Assembly: GCA_029378245.1 (NCBI GenBank)
Contig: JARKIF010000012.1
Location: forward strand, 806,001-870,000
Direction of reading: 5' to 3'
DNA: 64,000 nucleotides
Source: Roridomyces roridus
Lineage: Eukaryota > Basidiomycota > Agaricomycetes > Agaricales > Mycenaceae
Below are positions 33,309 through 43,873 of the stretch, one piece after another. The position numbers and the translations under genes are program-made. The notes below the pieces were generated by a model. That model was given only the letters and a program-made list of their open reading frames with translations. It did not search any database and was not told where the DNA came from. Positions within the stretch are counted from its first letter, which is position 1. The number at the start of each line of letters is the position of its first letter.

Positions 33309-35290
33309 TCAATTATCGCCCCGGTTTGTGCGCGGAGCTTTTCCCAAGCGCGAATCCGGATTCGACAGCTGCCTGTAGTTGTGCTGGACGACTGTACGTG
33401 TCAACCTGCGCAGTGGGATGTCATTGAGACCATTGAGACCGAGCTTGGGAGCAGTGAAAGCAGCGAGCCCTGCCTCCGTCTGAAACTCCTGCTCGGGATA
33501 TTCCTCCCACAAACGATCCACTCTCTTCCATGCAGTGTCATCTGAAAAGGATGATTGAGTTGGCAAATCCAAACCGCGACGCCGGCCAAACGCACGAATA
33601 CGACAAGCCATCAAAGCGCCAACGATACCAGCGTCCACCTTGTTGCGAACCAGCTCTCAGCCTTTCGCGAGTGTTTTCGCCGTTGAGTGACGGAATTCAC
33701 ACTCAAGAGCTATGTATTCCAGTCTGGAAAAGCGCGGAAGCCGCGAAACAAGGGAAATGATACGTTTCTACAATCGAACGTGAGGTTGTGCCAGAATCGC
33801 TCATGATTTCAGATTGAACACTGACCATATCCTCGGCTCGTACGCAAAGGCTAGTGGTATGCTGCATGTGGTGCGAGAGAGAAATCAAGACAGCGACGCA
33901 GTCCGTTTCTCTCATGCGGACTAGATCTTGGTAGGATATAAATGGGGCGGTGGGGTTTGTCAATTCTTTGAGTCTCGATACAGTCTCGTCGATGAGGTCT
34001 GCGCTGGGTATGCCCGACCTGTCTGACCAGAAGACTCGCATCGCTGAGATATTCTGGGATACGACGTCCTTGAAGATGTGTGATGGACCTTCTAGATGTC
34101 TGAGCTTGGGGAGGGAAATCGCGGGGATCGGGACCGAAGGCTCAGCGCCCAAGTGGAAGAATAGGCTGGTTAAAGTCTTGTGGCGGCTCAAAAATTGTTT
34201 CGACGGGGTGTAGTACGACGAAGGGATCGCGATGATGGACAGTTTGCAGGTGAGCAGCCCAGGAAAGTAAAGGAGGTGAAGTTTGGGGTAAAGCGCGGGG
34301 ACGGAAAGATAGCTGGCGCACGTGTCCCCCCTAATGACATTGCCTTAAATGGCAATTCTGCTCGCTTAACGGCTATAGTGCCGTCATGGTCACTACGGTG
34401 ACACCTATTTCAATTGCCGTTCTGGCTCAGTGGTAGTAATCAAAGATCATTAAATGTCTTGCCGGCTATCACCATGTGGGTTCAACCCTTTCGGTTGCCA
34501 TTTCTTTTTTTCTTTTTTTTTGGTTGAAGAACTCAGATCCCGCCGTGAATTGGCGGTTAGACGCAGGTTAGGTTAGGTTAGTTTAGGACTGTGTGTGTAC
34601 TCTACATCCCTGTTCCCCCCACGCGGCCTCGGCTGTGAATGAAGAACTCAGAATCCACAGTGAATGGGCGGTTAGGATCAGTATCAGCAGTGAGTGGCAG
34701 TTAGAAACAGTGTCAGCAGTGAACACCTGTCAGGTTAAGCCAGGTGGCTTCAGTTGTACAAGTTCAGTTTAAAAAATGTTGCTGCAGCCGGGGTTGAACA
34801 TGCAACCTTCTGATTAGGTAATGAAAAAGTCACGTGTTTTGTCATTGGGGGGGGACAGCAGAGGGGTTTCGGAAAGATGTAGTGTCTCGAGGTGGCTCAT
34901 GGTCTGCATAGCTTTGACCAACAAGCCCAATTCATCATCTGAGACGGACTGGTAGTCTGATTGTCTATATACATCAGGATGAGAGAGAGGCCGTTTATGA
35001 GATGCAACGCATACGCACCTTATAGCGAACGACCGTATAGCGGAGCCTCGCGTCGGATTCTCCACCAATCCCGAGCAAAAAGCGACGAAACGAGCCCGAT
35101 AAATGACAAGGACGACGTCACGGTTGAGAAAAGGTAAGGTGAGAGCGTGGAGAAGCTTCGACACGCGGCAAATGGATGCAAGATCGTGTGTTTCGGCGGG
35201 GACGTTGTCGATGATCTCCGTGAGAAGTTCAACGTTCGGAAGGCGGCTGATCGACGAGAGCGCCGTCCATTGACGACGCGTGAGGACCAT
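33309..35290 (-). pseudogene. F-box pseudogene F5, interrupted by a 559-bp insertion
   Basis: It starts at 35290 (MVLTRRQWTALSSISRLPNV), has an F-box, then FLNRDVVLVIYRARFVAFCS and ENPTRGSAIRSFAIRC. Reading stops at an insertion (34311-34869) flanked by the 9-bp duplication CGGAAAGAT. Leaving out the insert and one copy joins HLETLHL to SVPALYPKLHL, as in the other members. A second lesion is a TGA at 33659-33657, where F3 and F4 have Trp before the ELVRNKVDAGIVGAL motif. The last exon reads DTAWKRVDRLWEEYPEQEFQ. The TGA means that loss of the insert alone would not restore the gene. Confidence 0.8.
34311..34869. mobile_element. Non-autonomous insertion with 9-bp target duplication and tRNA-like boxes
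   Basis: It is flanked by CGGAAAGAT at 34302-34310 and 34870-34878. Twelve nt inside each end lies the inverted motif TGTCCCCCC..AATGACA. The interior has a RNA polymerase III A-box-like TGGCTCAGTGGTAG near 34422 and a B-box-like GGTTCAACCC near 34481, followed by a T-rich tract. A second tRNA-like 3' half lies in opposite orientation near 34783-34808. A ~35-bp segment (TGAAGAACTCAGA..) is directly repeated near 34523 and 34638. A 9-bp duplication suggests a Mutator-like derivative; the pol III boxes suggest a SINE contribution. Confidence 0.7.
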
Positions 35291-35382
35291 GGCTGGTTGT
35301 CCGGCGGGGTGGCGCGATGACGGTGATGGTATGTATCCAAGAAAGAGGCAACAGTCACAAACAATCAACGCTGTCAATTGAA

Positions 35383-35732
35383 CATCAGACTTTTAACAGT
35401 TTGGTTGTCAGGTCGTACGACCTGACGACCTCTGCCAAAATGCGACAACCGGCAGATTTCCGACAACCTGACAACCGCATGTCAAAAGGCCCACAACCTC
35501 CCCGTTCGATCCTCGATCAATGCATTTTATTTCTTCCAACATTGCTCTGTAAGTGTTGACCAGCTGAATAAAAAGTAGGGTTACAACTTTCAAGGTACTC
35601 TAACTCTGTCCATGGATGCTGTTCGCATTTTGAGCAAGAAAAAAACAGGTCTTGCTCGGTGTTCGAACTCGTGAGGTTGCGACAACCTCACAATGGCAAA
35701 TATCTGGCAACCAAAATGTTAAAACACTGATG
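35383..35732. mobile_element. MITE with ~28-bp inverted repeats
   Basis: The ends CATCAG..TTTTAACA..TTTGGTTG.CA at 35383-35410 and 35705-35732 are inverted copies with few mismatches. Inside the left end is a perfect 20-bp palindrome GTCAGGTCGTACGACCTGAC (35407-35426). Near the right end is a hairpin GTGAGGTTG-CGA-CAACCTCAC. No coding capacity. Target duplication not clear. Confidence 0.75.
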
Positions 35733-35833
35733 AACCAGAAAGGAAATTCCAAGTTTCCCTCGCCACAACCACCTGTGCGTCTTACACACGACACTTTGAA
35801 ACCAGATATTCGAATATCTTTGCAGTGAAAACA

Positions 35834-37009
35834 TCAGACCGTGACTACCTTGTGCTTTTCCGCAGTATCCGACGACCACCCTAATCCCACGCGCGCATGG
35901 ATCAACAGATTGGCTATACCTATGATCGCTGGAAAAGCTTCGGTGGCAAAGAACTCGGAGTTTGAACTTGCGAGTGTCGTAGCCGACGCAAAGATGAACC
36001 AAAACCTGTTTTCAAAAATCAGCAACAATACTTCGCTCAGCTGTGGCTCACGATTGGAGGGCGGCACTTTCAACGAGAATGTCGCAGAAAGCCTGGGTCG
36101 TTGTCATTACCTTTTGACCTCGCACTGACTGAGGCTAGCATACCATCAATCGAGACTCGGGGCTGGCTTTCGCCGTTGAGATTCGGTATGCGATGAGACC
36201 TGCAAAACATCAGGCGGAATCTTAACGGAGTGCAGGGTATGAGTTACCAGTACAGTAAATATTATTGCTGACCCGCTTCCATCAATTCAAGTCGCCCAAG
36301 GTTCAACTCACATCAACGAGGTACCAAACCCGATTGCGGTCCAACCTCTGATTGGGGCCGTGCCACGGACGTGTAACGATTCCGCATTAGCGAATTCATA
36401 TATGATCCCGATTCCAGCGACTACGGCGGTTAGCATATTGCTTGGAATGAGGTGGAAAGAATATCTCACCTGTCGTTCCCACAACTGTGCATATCGGAAA
36501 TACTAAAACGGGTCTGTTGCGCCAGACGACCCACAAGCGGAAGATCTGCGCATCTGTGAGGTGACTGGGACATTTTCTCGAGCATACTTCACCTACCACA
36601 AGGGCATCGCCAACCAGGACGGAAAATAACAGCAAGATCGTCTTGGCAATTTGACTCGGTTGTGAGACGTCGCCATAGAATGCTCGTGCCGACGCGCCGC
36701 TCCCGAGATGAATGAAAGCAAAATAGCCTTGATAGACGCTCAGTGCCCAATGCTTTTAGACTCATTTCAGTGATGGCTACCGCATGAAGCACGGGCACGC
36801 ACGGTCGTTATAAGCAAGACGAGGAAAGTTACACAGATGAAAACGAGAGACGTGAAATGATGTTTTCTGGGCCGGTTCTTGCCTGCGAGCGTCTTTCGTG
36901 TGGCGAGGAAGTAGATATCCGAAACGAAGAGGAGGAGGACGATGCCGAAGAGAAAGGTGTCCAGCAGGAGGGCAATGAAATTGGCGGGAACGATTGCGAT
37001 GTCCGGCAT
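35834..37009 (-). CDS. Seven-helix membrane protein T2
   Basis: Member of the T1 family. The start at 37009 gives MPDIAIVPANFIALLLDTFL, with helix 1 FGIVLLLFVSDIYFLATRK and TLAG. The middle exon carries LLLFSVLVGDALVV followed by RLWVVWRNRPVLVFPICTVV. The last exon has FFATEAFPAIIGIANLLIHA, then RVGLGW and a short basic tail, stop at 35834. About six short introns, same order as in T3. It is first of three minus-strand neighbours (T2-T4). The T2 5' flank (CCTTAATTAAT..GATCATCTTTGCGATAGACGGATTAT, near 37070) recurs near 38610 between T3 and T4, showing how the array was copied. Function unknown. Confidence 0.75.
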
Positions 37010-37203
37010 CGTGAAGAGAGGGAAGGGAAGGGAATCTGCTCGTGTGAGGGGCTGGTTTTAATATACAGGCCTTAATTAATGGAAAAGATCATCTTTGCGA
37101 TAGACGGATTATGATGGGATATCCGTCCAAGGGCTAGCAATCCTCACACGCTGCACGAACAGTCCGTTTTGCCCGATAACTGGACAGGAATCCTGATACG
37201 CCG

Positions 37204-38419
37204 CTATACTGCGACTCCCGTTTGTGCCACGGACAGCGGCGTTCCGACATGCTTGGGTACGGTATCCTGTGACCATCCGAGGCCGACACGAGCATGAATC
37301 AGGAGATTGCCAATGCCAATGACTGGTGGGAAGCTGTCAGTGGCGAAGAACTCGGCGTCTGATCGTGCGAGTATGGTAAGAGCGGCGAAGGTAAGCCAGA
37401 ATCTAGACAGCAACGGTGGAATCAAGAGCTCCCAAATTAAAAATGATTTATGAGGCGTACGTTTGGAGCGCGGCACTCTCGACCAAAATGATGAGGAAGG
37501 ACTGTCCCGTTGCTGTCAATGGCTGATTGAACCATGCGTTTATTTATACATACCATAAGACGAGAATCTGTACTGGGTTTACTTTTCCAGATGCGGAAGG
37601 CTATGAAACCTGGACCACGCTTCAGTAAAATTCGAACTCTTGTGCAGGTCCACCGCACCAGTGCAGTAGACGTTATTCCTGGTCGAAGCCCGTGAGTCAT
37701 GTAACATGACCACAGACAACTCACAAGAGCGAGAGTCCAAAACCCAGACCCGTCCATCCTCTGACTGAGGACAAGCCACTGATGACTTTGGGTCCCCAGT
37801 GAATCAGTTGGTATACGAGGCCGATTGATGCCACTGATCCTAAGAAATGCATTCAAATAGGTCCGAAGATGGCTCACCGAGATCACCGAGCACGGTGCAT
37901 GCTGGCAAGACTGCGACGCGTCGATTGCCGCCCCAGATTATCCACAGACGATAGATCTGCTCGGTTCCGTCATTACTTCGATCATGTCCGGAGAGAAAAT
38001 CTCACGCACCACCAGGATATCGCCCAGTAGGATTGAAAGGAACAACATAGACTCTTTGGCAATGGCACTAGGCTGGGATAGATCCCCATAAAAAGTCCTT
38101 TCCGAGGCTGCATCACCCAAATGGATGAATGCGAAATACGCCTGGTATACGACGAGGACCCAGTGCTTTCAATCCTTCAGAGGAAATCGTCAAAGATGAT
38201 ATGTTCACTCACGATCGTAATAATCAAGAAGAGGAGCGTTACACCAAGAAAAATGAGAGACGTGAAATGATGCCTCATAGGTCGACTATCCCCTGCGAGT
38301 GTCCTGCGCGTGGCCAGAAAGTAAACGTCTGCGATGAAGAGGAGCACAACTATCCCGTAGAGAAAACTGTCCAGGACGTGGGAGATAAAGTTGGCGGGAA
38401 CGAGCGTGATGTCCGGCAT
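37204..38419 (-). CDS. Seven-helix membrane protein T3
   Basis: The start at 38419 gives MPDITLVPANFISHVLDSFL, then YGIVVLLFIADVYFLATRR, TLAG and HHFTSLIFLGVTLLFLIITI. A later exon has LFLSILLGDILVV and the last exon DSFPPVIGIGNLLIHARVGL, ending VAQTGVAV with the stop at 37204. The C-terminal tail (SQDTVPKHVGTPLSVAQTG) is in frame here, which identifies the frameshift in T4. No break was seen in the exons I could read; boundaries of the internal exons are approximate. Confidence 0.72.
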
Positions 38420-38753
38420 CCGTACGAAGAAAGGGTGTGGGGGAACATGATGTGGCGGCGGTCGCCTTAAATACAAGACTGTATTATTAGGAAGGACAGA
38501 TCATCTTGACGGATTCCCGCAGTTCGCAGAGATGGTGGGAGCCAAGGTAAGAGATTGTGTCGCCGTCCAGCGACGGGATGCTCGATTGAAAGCCAGACGT
38601 TTTGGAGTGGCCTTAATTAATAGGAAAGATGATCTTTGCGATAGACGGATTATCATGATGATGGGAGCCAGCCAAGGTGATGTGCAACAGGAACCCTTAT
38701 ACTCTACACTGCGAGTCCTTTTTGTGGCACGGACAACGGCGCTCCACGCTTGT

Positions 38754-39951
38754 CTACGGATCCTGAGACCATCCGAGGCCGACACGGGCATGAATCAAGA
38801 GATGAGCCACGCCTATGATGGCAGGGAAGGTGTCCAACGCGATGAAAAGGACATTCGAGTTGACCAGCACCGTAATCGCTGTAAAAGCGAGCCAGAGTCT
38901 GCATGAATTCCGAAGTGTCAGTACGAAAGAAAGATCGAAGGAGGGGATAATGCCTACGTCTGGAGAGCGGCACTTTCGACCAATATAGAGAGGAAGGGCT
39001 TCAAGCCGTATGTTAGCCGAACTGCGGGCATAGAGTGTGAGGACCGCACCATTAGACGAGAATCGGGTCCAAACTTGGACCTCGAGATGCGGAACGCGAT
39101 GAAACCTGCAACTTAATTTGAGAACGAGTAGTTTCCAAGAGTCAGCTCAAAAGATCTTACCAGTACTGTACACGTTGTTTCTGGTCAAAAGACTAATGTC
39201 AGGATCGGGGGACATATGTAATCCACGACCAGAAACTCACGCCAGTGACAGTCCAAAGGTTCCTCCTTGAGAAATTCTGGCCCACGGGGAGGTAGTAGAC
39301 GCTATCGAAGACCCCACTTGGAAATAAAGGATCCCAATGGATGTCGCTACGCATATGATCAAGGCGCTCGATGAGGAATACCACAGGAAACGACAAGGCG
39401 ACGAACCCAGAGCTCCCAGTGTGGCACATACAGGAAAGATCATGATCCGCCGAGTTCTCCCCCAAATAATCCACAGGCGGTAGATCTGCGTTGATTGGTT
39501 TGGTTGCTGATCGTAGGATGGGTGTTTGACGCACCACGAGAGAGTCACCAAGCAAGAATACCGCGAGAAATAATGTGACCTTGACTACCTCACTGGGTCC
39601 CGTAGGTTCGTTGTAGGAGGTTTCTGCGGCTCCACTACGCGTCTGAGTGAACGTCAAGTAGTGCTGATATATGACAACGACCCAGTGCTTTGAATACTGG
39701 TTCAGTAACAACCCACTGGAGGCAAGCAAGCCCACACTCACAGCCGTGACCAGAAGGAAGAGAATTGCTATTCCGAAGAACACAAGCGAAGTGAAATTAT
39801 GTCTTTTTGGTCGACTGCGCCCTGCGAGTGTCTTGCGTGTGGCGAGAAAGTAGATGTCCGAGATAAAGAGGAGGACAACTACCCCGTAGAGGAAGGTGCT
39901 CAGAACGAGGGCGATGAAATTGGCAGAAACGGGTGCGAGGTCGGATGACAT
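38754..39951 (-). CDS. Seven-helix membrane protein T4 (shortened tail)
   Basis: The start at 39951 gives MSSDLAPVSANFIALVLSTF, then YGVVVLLFISDIYFLATRK, TLAG and a good helix 2. A middle exon has VTLFLAVFLLGDSLVV and the last reads FIALDTFPAIIGVAHLLIHA then RVGLGWSQDP. The stop comes at 38756-38754, earlier than in T3. A one-nucleotide loss relative to T3 shifts the tail, and T3-like tail text (SVPQKGLAV) remains downstream in another frame to 38704. The hydrophobic core is intact, so the protein may still fold. The 5' flank (39970-40130) is shared with a block near 38461-38580 upstream of T3. Confidence 0.7.
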
Positions 39952-40365
39952 ATGGATTTGGGGTAGCGAGCGTCGCCTTAAGTAAATGCGATGCGAGGCT
40001 GTATGTACATATGAATAGGCAGCAAAGATCATCTTGCAGTCTTGACGGATGCGCGCAGGTCGCAGAGATGATAGCAGCCAAGGTAAGAGATGGCGTCGCC
40101 CGTCCGACGTCCAGCGACGGAACACGGACCACTTGAGCCAGGGAGGGCGAGTCCTCTCGAGTTCTCCTCAGCATCCCCTCGGAGTTGTATGCACCAGACC
40201 AGTGGAGACCTTCGGCGGGATCTTTGTCTGCGGGGTCGGGACGCCTTAGGTAGGCCGCAGGAACGAAGGAAAAGAAACCCGGAGCACCGAGCATGCGGTC
40301 CCATTCAAAACGGCGATCAGCACAAGACACAGCCTGCTTATCGCCTTCTCCTCTCCACCACCACA
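39952..40365. promoter_or_regulatory. Divergent promoter region between T4 and the xanthine dioxygenase gene
   Basis: About 0.4 kb separates the two divergent starts. The T4-proximal half carries the block GATCATCTTG..GACGGAT..CGCAG..CGCAGAGATG, also present upstream of T3. A pyrimidine-rich stretch precedes the dioxygenase ATG (CCTTCTCCTCTCCACCACCACAATGG), common at fungal starts. No further site claimed. Confidence 0.5.
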
Positions 40366-41757
40366 ATGGCCATCCAGCTCTCACCCCTCCCTCTCCCAGC
40401 CAGCGCAGACCCGTCCAAGTTTGCAGAATTCGGGCGCGAGGTCATCGGTGTCGATCCAGGGAATCTGTCGCCCGAGCAGTTTTCCGAGGTCCGAGAGGCG
40501 TTGTACAAGGTGTGTGGCTCTGCGCAGCCCCTACTGAGTGTCGCTGACAGACAGATTGCCAGTACGACGCGCTGCTATTCCGAAACGCGACAGTGAGCCC
40601 GGAGCAGCAGTATGCCTTGACCAAGGTGAGTCGAGAGCAGCGTCGATGCTGCGGAAGCAGTTACTGACTCGGTTAGGCCTTCGATCCTGCATCGGAGAGC
40701 TATGGGCACGGAAACAACAAGACGGAGGGGACGGTCAAGTCTATCCTGCACCCGGATCTCAAGACGATTCCGCGTGTGCCTCAGGTGCGTGGACTATACC
40801 GTCGACCGACGCTTGCACCTCACTCACTACAAAGGTCCAACTCATTGGCAACGGGACTGTCTACAACCACGAGGGCCTCGCCGAGGCCAAGCTCAAGCAC
40901 CCACACCACCGCACCTTTCACAAGACTGCCGTGAGCCTCGAAGACGAAGCCAAAGGCCACACACGATTCTACCGATGGCACATTGACGCTGCTCTCTACG
41001 ACCTCAACCCTCCACGCGTGACGACTCTCTACGGGCTCACCGTCCCACAGGGCTCGCCCCAGGTCTGCCGCTACGACGACGGCACAGGCGATGAGCTGCC
41101 CGTTCCCCTCGGCACGACAGCCTTCGTCTCGGGCAAGACCATGTTCAACATCCTCCCGCCTGAGCTGAAGAGCGTCGCCGTCCGTGCACGCGTCAAGTAT
41201 TCGCCTCATCCGTACGTCTGGATGGCACCCGCGCACGCCAAACCCACGGGGCTGGGTATCGAATCCGAGGGACTCGAAGTACCGCTCGGAGACCTTGCAT
41301 CCTGGGAAGAAGGCAAAGTCAAGGTCTTCCCTGTGCTGTGGAAGAACCCCGTTACGGGTGACCTCCACTTCCAGGTCCACCCGTGCGGCGTTTCTGAGCT
41401 TCTCATCGCCCCACTCCCTGCTGGCGCCAACCGCGAAGGCGCGCTCTACCCTGACGGCGCGCATCTGAAGGATCTGAAGGAAGTCCGCGATCTGCTGTAC
41501 AAGATGCAGCGTCCTGCGATCGCCCCGCCGTTGGTCTACCCGCATGATTGGTGTGTTTCTGCTCTCTCCTTTTGGCAAGGCATTGAATTAGAGGCAGGCG
41601 CGAGAACGACTTCGTCTTATTCCACAACCGCGGCGTCCTGCACAGCGTCGTCGGTGCTTTTGCGCCGGACCAAGTCCGTGCGTTCCACCAGTGTAACCTC
41701 GCTGCGAGCGACGAGCCTGTAGGCCCGGCGGAGGAGGATGTCAAGAAGTGGGCGTAG
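40366..41757 (+). CDS. xanA: Alpha-ketoglutarate-dependent xanthine dioxygenase (XanA type)
   Basis: Five exons: 40366-40509, 40563-40625, 40677-40784, 40835-41550 and 41598-41757, all GT-AG with closing phases, give 396 residues. It is a TauD-fold Fe(II)/2-oxoglutarate oxygenase. The metal triad is His154, Asp156 (RWHIDAALYD) and His359 (NRGVLHSVVG). Arg371 should bind 2-oxoglutarate. Residues described as important in Aspergillus XanA have counterparts at matching spacing: Lys126, Glu141, Asp142, Arg371 and Asn377. The family oxidises xanthine to uric acid in the cytosol with release of CO2 and succinate, replacing xanthine dehydrogenase in purine use as nitrogen source. Other conserved blocks are HPHHRTFHKT and GTTAFVSGKTMF. 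No break. Confidence 0.88.
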
Positions 41758-42069
41758 ATTCAATGTCAAAGTACTGGGAAGACTGTACGTATACTCGACA
41801 ATTGTATAATTTCATGGATCATACATATGTTGCTTGGATGACGGTTGCAGGGCACTAAGTGGTGTGAAGTTTACAGCCGCTCCGACATTGACTGGCCCGA
41901 TCTCAGCAAACATTTCATTGCCGCTTCTCAGATGGAAGAATTAGGGCATCCATCCTGGCAGAGTGACAGAGTCTACGATGAACAGTGTGCATGGATACCT
42001 TTCCCAGGATGATCGTTATTTGAACCCAGCCGCTGCCTTCCTTGACCCCCACACCCTTCCTTCTCCCTC
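41758..42069. other. Spacer and T5 5' flank
   Basis: Blocks here (TGGCCCGATCTCAGCAAACATTTCA and GATGAACAGT.TGCATGGATACC) recur in the T6 5' flank at about 43677-43800, so T5 and T6 were duplicated with their promoters. Confidence 0.6.
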
Positions 42070-43357
42070 ATGCAAATGCAGCGCATCGCCGACGCCGGCT
42101 TCACTTCAGACTTCGCCACTCTCGTCGTCGGCAGCTTTCTCTACGGGATCGTGACACTTCTCTTCATTTCGAACCTCTACTTCCTCGGCACGCGACGAAC
42201 GCTAGCGGGGAAAAGACGTTCAAGGAAGCAGAACTTGACGTCCCTTGCGTTCCTTGGAGTCACCGCTCTCTTCCTGGTCGTGACTGCTGTGAGTCCGCGC
42301 CAGTTCAGTCAGCATTGTAATCTAAAGGAGATTCAAGCACTGGACTATCGTCGTTTATCGAGGCTATCTGGAGTTCCTTTCTCGGGGAAATCCCACTTTG
42401 GAGGAGAAATTCTATAATACCACCGACGAGCGCACGCAGGTAGTCATCGACGCTTTATTTCTCTTTTCGATTCTCTTGGGTGATCTTCTTTTGGTGCGTC
42501 TGCTTACGCCCGTCACGATTGTGCCCGCCCACAACTTACCCCGGCAGGTTTACCGTCTTTGGATCATCTGGGGTGGACACTGGAGGATTATCATTCTGCC
42601 GCTCTGCGCGATGATCGCTGCTACCGGTGGGCAAAATACCTTGTGCTTGAACATCGGATGACGTCTGACCCTACGACAGTGGTGTCAATCATGGTCATAT
42701 TGCAAACCGCACAGCTGCTCCCTTCTGGCAAGAATATAGCAAACCTGGACGACATCGACCGCAACGTGGTATTCGGGTGGGTGCCTCCTCTTACTGACGT
42801 TTTCGGATTTCCCCTGCCAGTCCAATTAATGCTTGGCACTAGAAACAATTTATATTGCACTGGTCAGCTCGTACGGTACTCCATCCCATGAACCCGAGTT
42901 GAACAATCAACCTAGCTGCGATCGTCTATCGTGTATTGCGAGCAACCATGGACAGCCACCCCGAAAACCGGCTAATGGTAAGTATGCGTGGTAGCAACAA
43001 CTCAGTGCTGATTGACTGAAATGCACCTAGGGCATCCTCACCATCCTCGTCGAAAGCGCCGCCCTTCAAATGTGCTGGTTCATAATCCTGGGAGTCGCCG
43101 CGCGCGTCAGTTTACCTGTAGCTCTCTTTACGTTCGCTACTTTCCCAGCGATCACAGCCGTCACCAATCTGCTCATCCACGCTCGTGTCGGACTCGGATG
43201 GTCTCAAGAGATTACTGGTAGGCACAAGGATCAAAAAGAATCGACCAGGAAGCGGAGCCTGAGAGTGCAAAACTTGAAGAGCGTCCCGAGCAAGTTCGAG
43301 CCTCAGGACGTTATTTATATAACGAAACCAGACCATGCTCGCGTTCAGCAAGCCTGA
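42070..43357 (+). CDS. Seven-helix membrane protein T5
   Basis: The start at 42070 gives MQMQRIADAGFTSDFATLVV, helix 1 YGIVTLLFISNLYFLGTRR, then TLAG and NLTSLAFLGVTALFLVVTA. Further exons encode LFLFSILLGDLLLV, YRLWIIWGGHWRIIILPLC and a last exon with LLIHARVGLGWSQEITG and a long basic tail ending TKPDHARVQQA (stop 43357). This tail is longer than in T2-T4 and shared only with T6. Several introns of ~50 nt. Opposite strand to T2-T4, with the dioxygenase gene between. Unknown function; a seven-helix receptor or carrier is plausible. Confidence 0.72.
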
Positions 43358-43873
43358 GGTTCGGCATTGGGATTGCACTCTGCGTCAGGATAGTACATAC
43401 TTGTGGACAGTGGCCAAAATCTTCGAGAATTAGGCACCCCGAATCATGAGGCACTTGATGTTGATCCGGTGAGTCGCGATGAGTTCCAATGCAGAAATAC
43501 AACAAAGAACACCCAGGAAGCGGATTTTTCCCTCCCACGTTTCCACCTAGTACGACGATGACGTTGCCTGATATGTGAACGACTCGGAGCGCACGAAGGA
43601 GTTGAAAACTTTACGTTGCGGTGCTAGCGCTCTAAGTGTGGATGTTCACGGCTGCACTCAGACATTACTTATTGACTGGTCCGATCTCAGCAAACATTTC
43701 ACTGCGGCTTCTCAGAGTTGTCTCAGCGGGCAAAAATCAGGCATCTATCACCGGCAAAGTCTAGTTAGTAGTTGTGATGAACAGTATGCATGGATACCTT
43801 CCCATGATGGTTCTTATTTGAACCCAGCTGCTGCCTCCCTTCACCCTTCACCCTTCCTTTCCACCCCATCCAG
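43358..43873. other. Spacer between T5 and T6
   Basis: Holds the duplicated T6 5' flank described for the T5 flank. The block GATAGTACATACTTGTGGAC at about 43391 recurs after T6 at about 45149. No gene supported. Confidence 0.5.

Noticed and set aside
34422..34500. Possible tRNA gene
   Set aside because: A- and B-box-like words are present, but I could not form an acceptor stem or normal anticodon arm, and the segment lies inside a mobile insert. Treated as SINE-like.
34562..34586. Telomere-like GGTTAGGTTAGG run as an internal telomere
   Set aside because: Only three to four imperfect units within a transposon insert.
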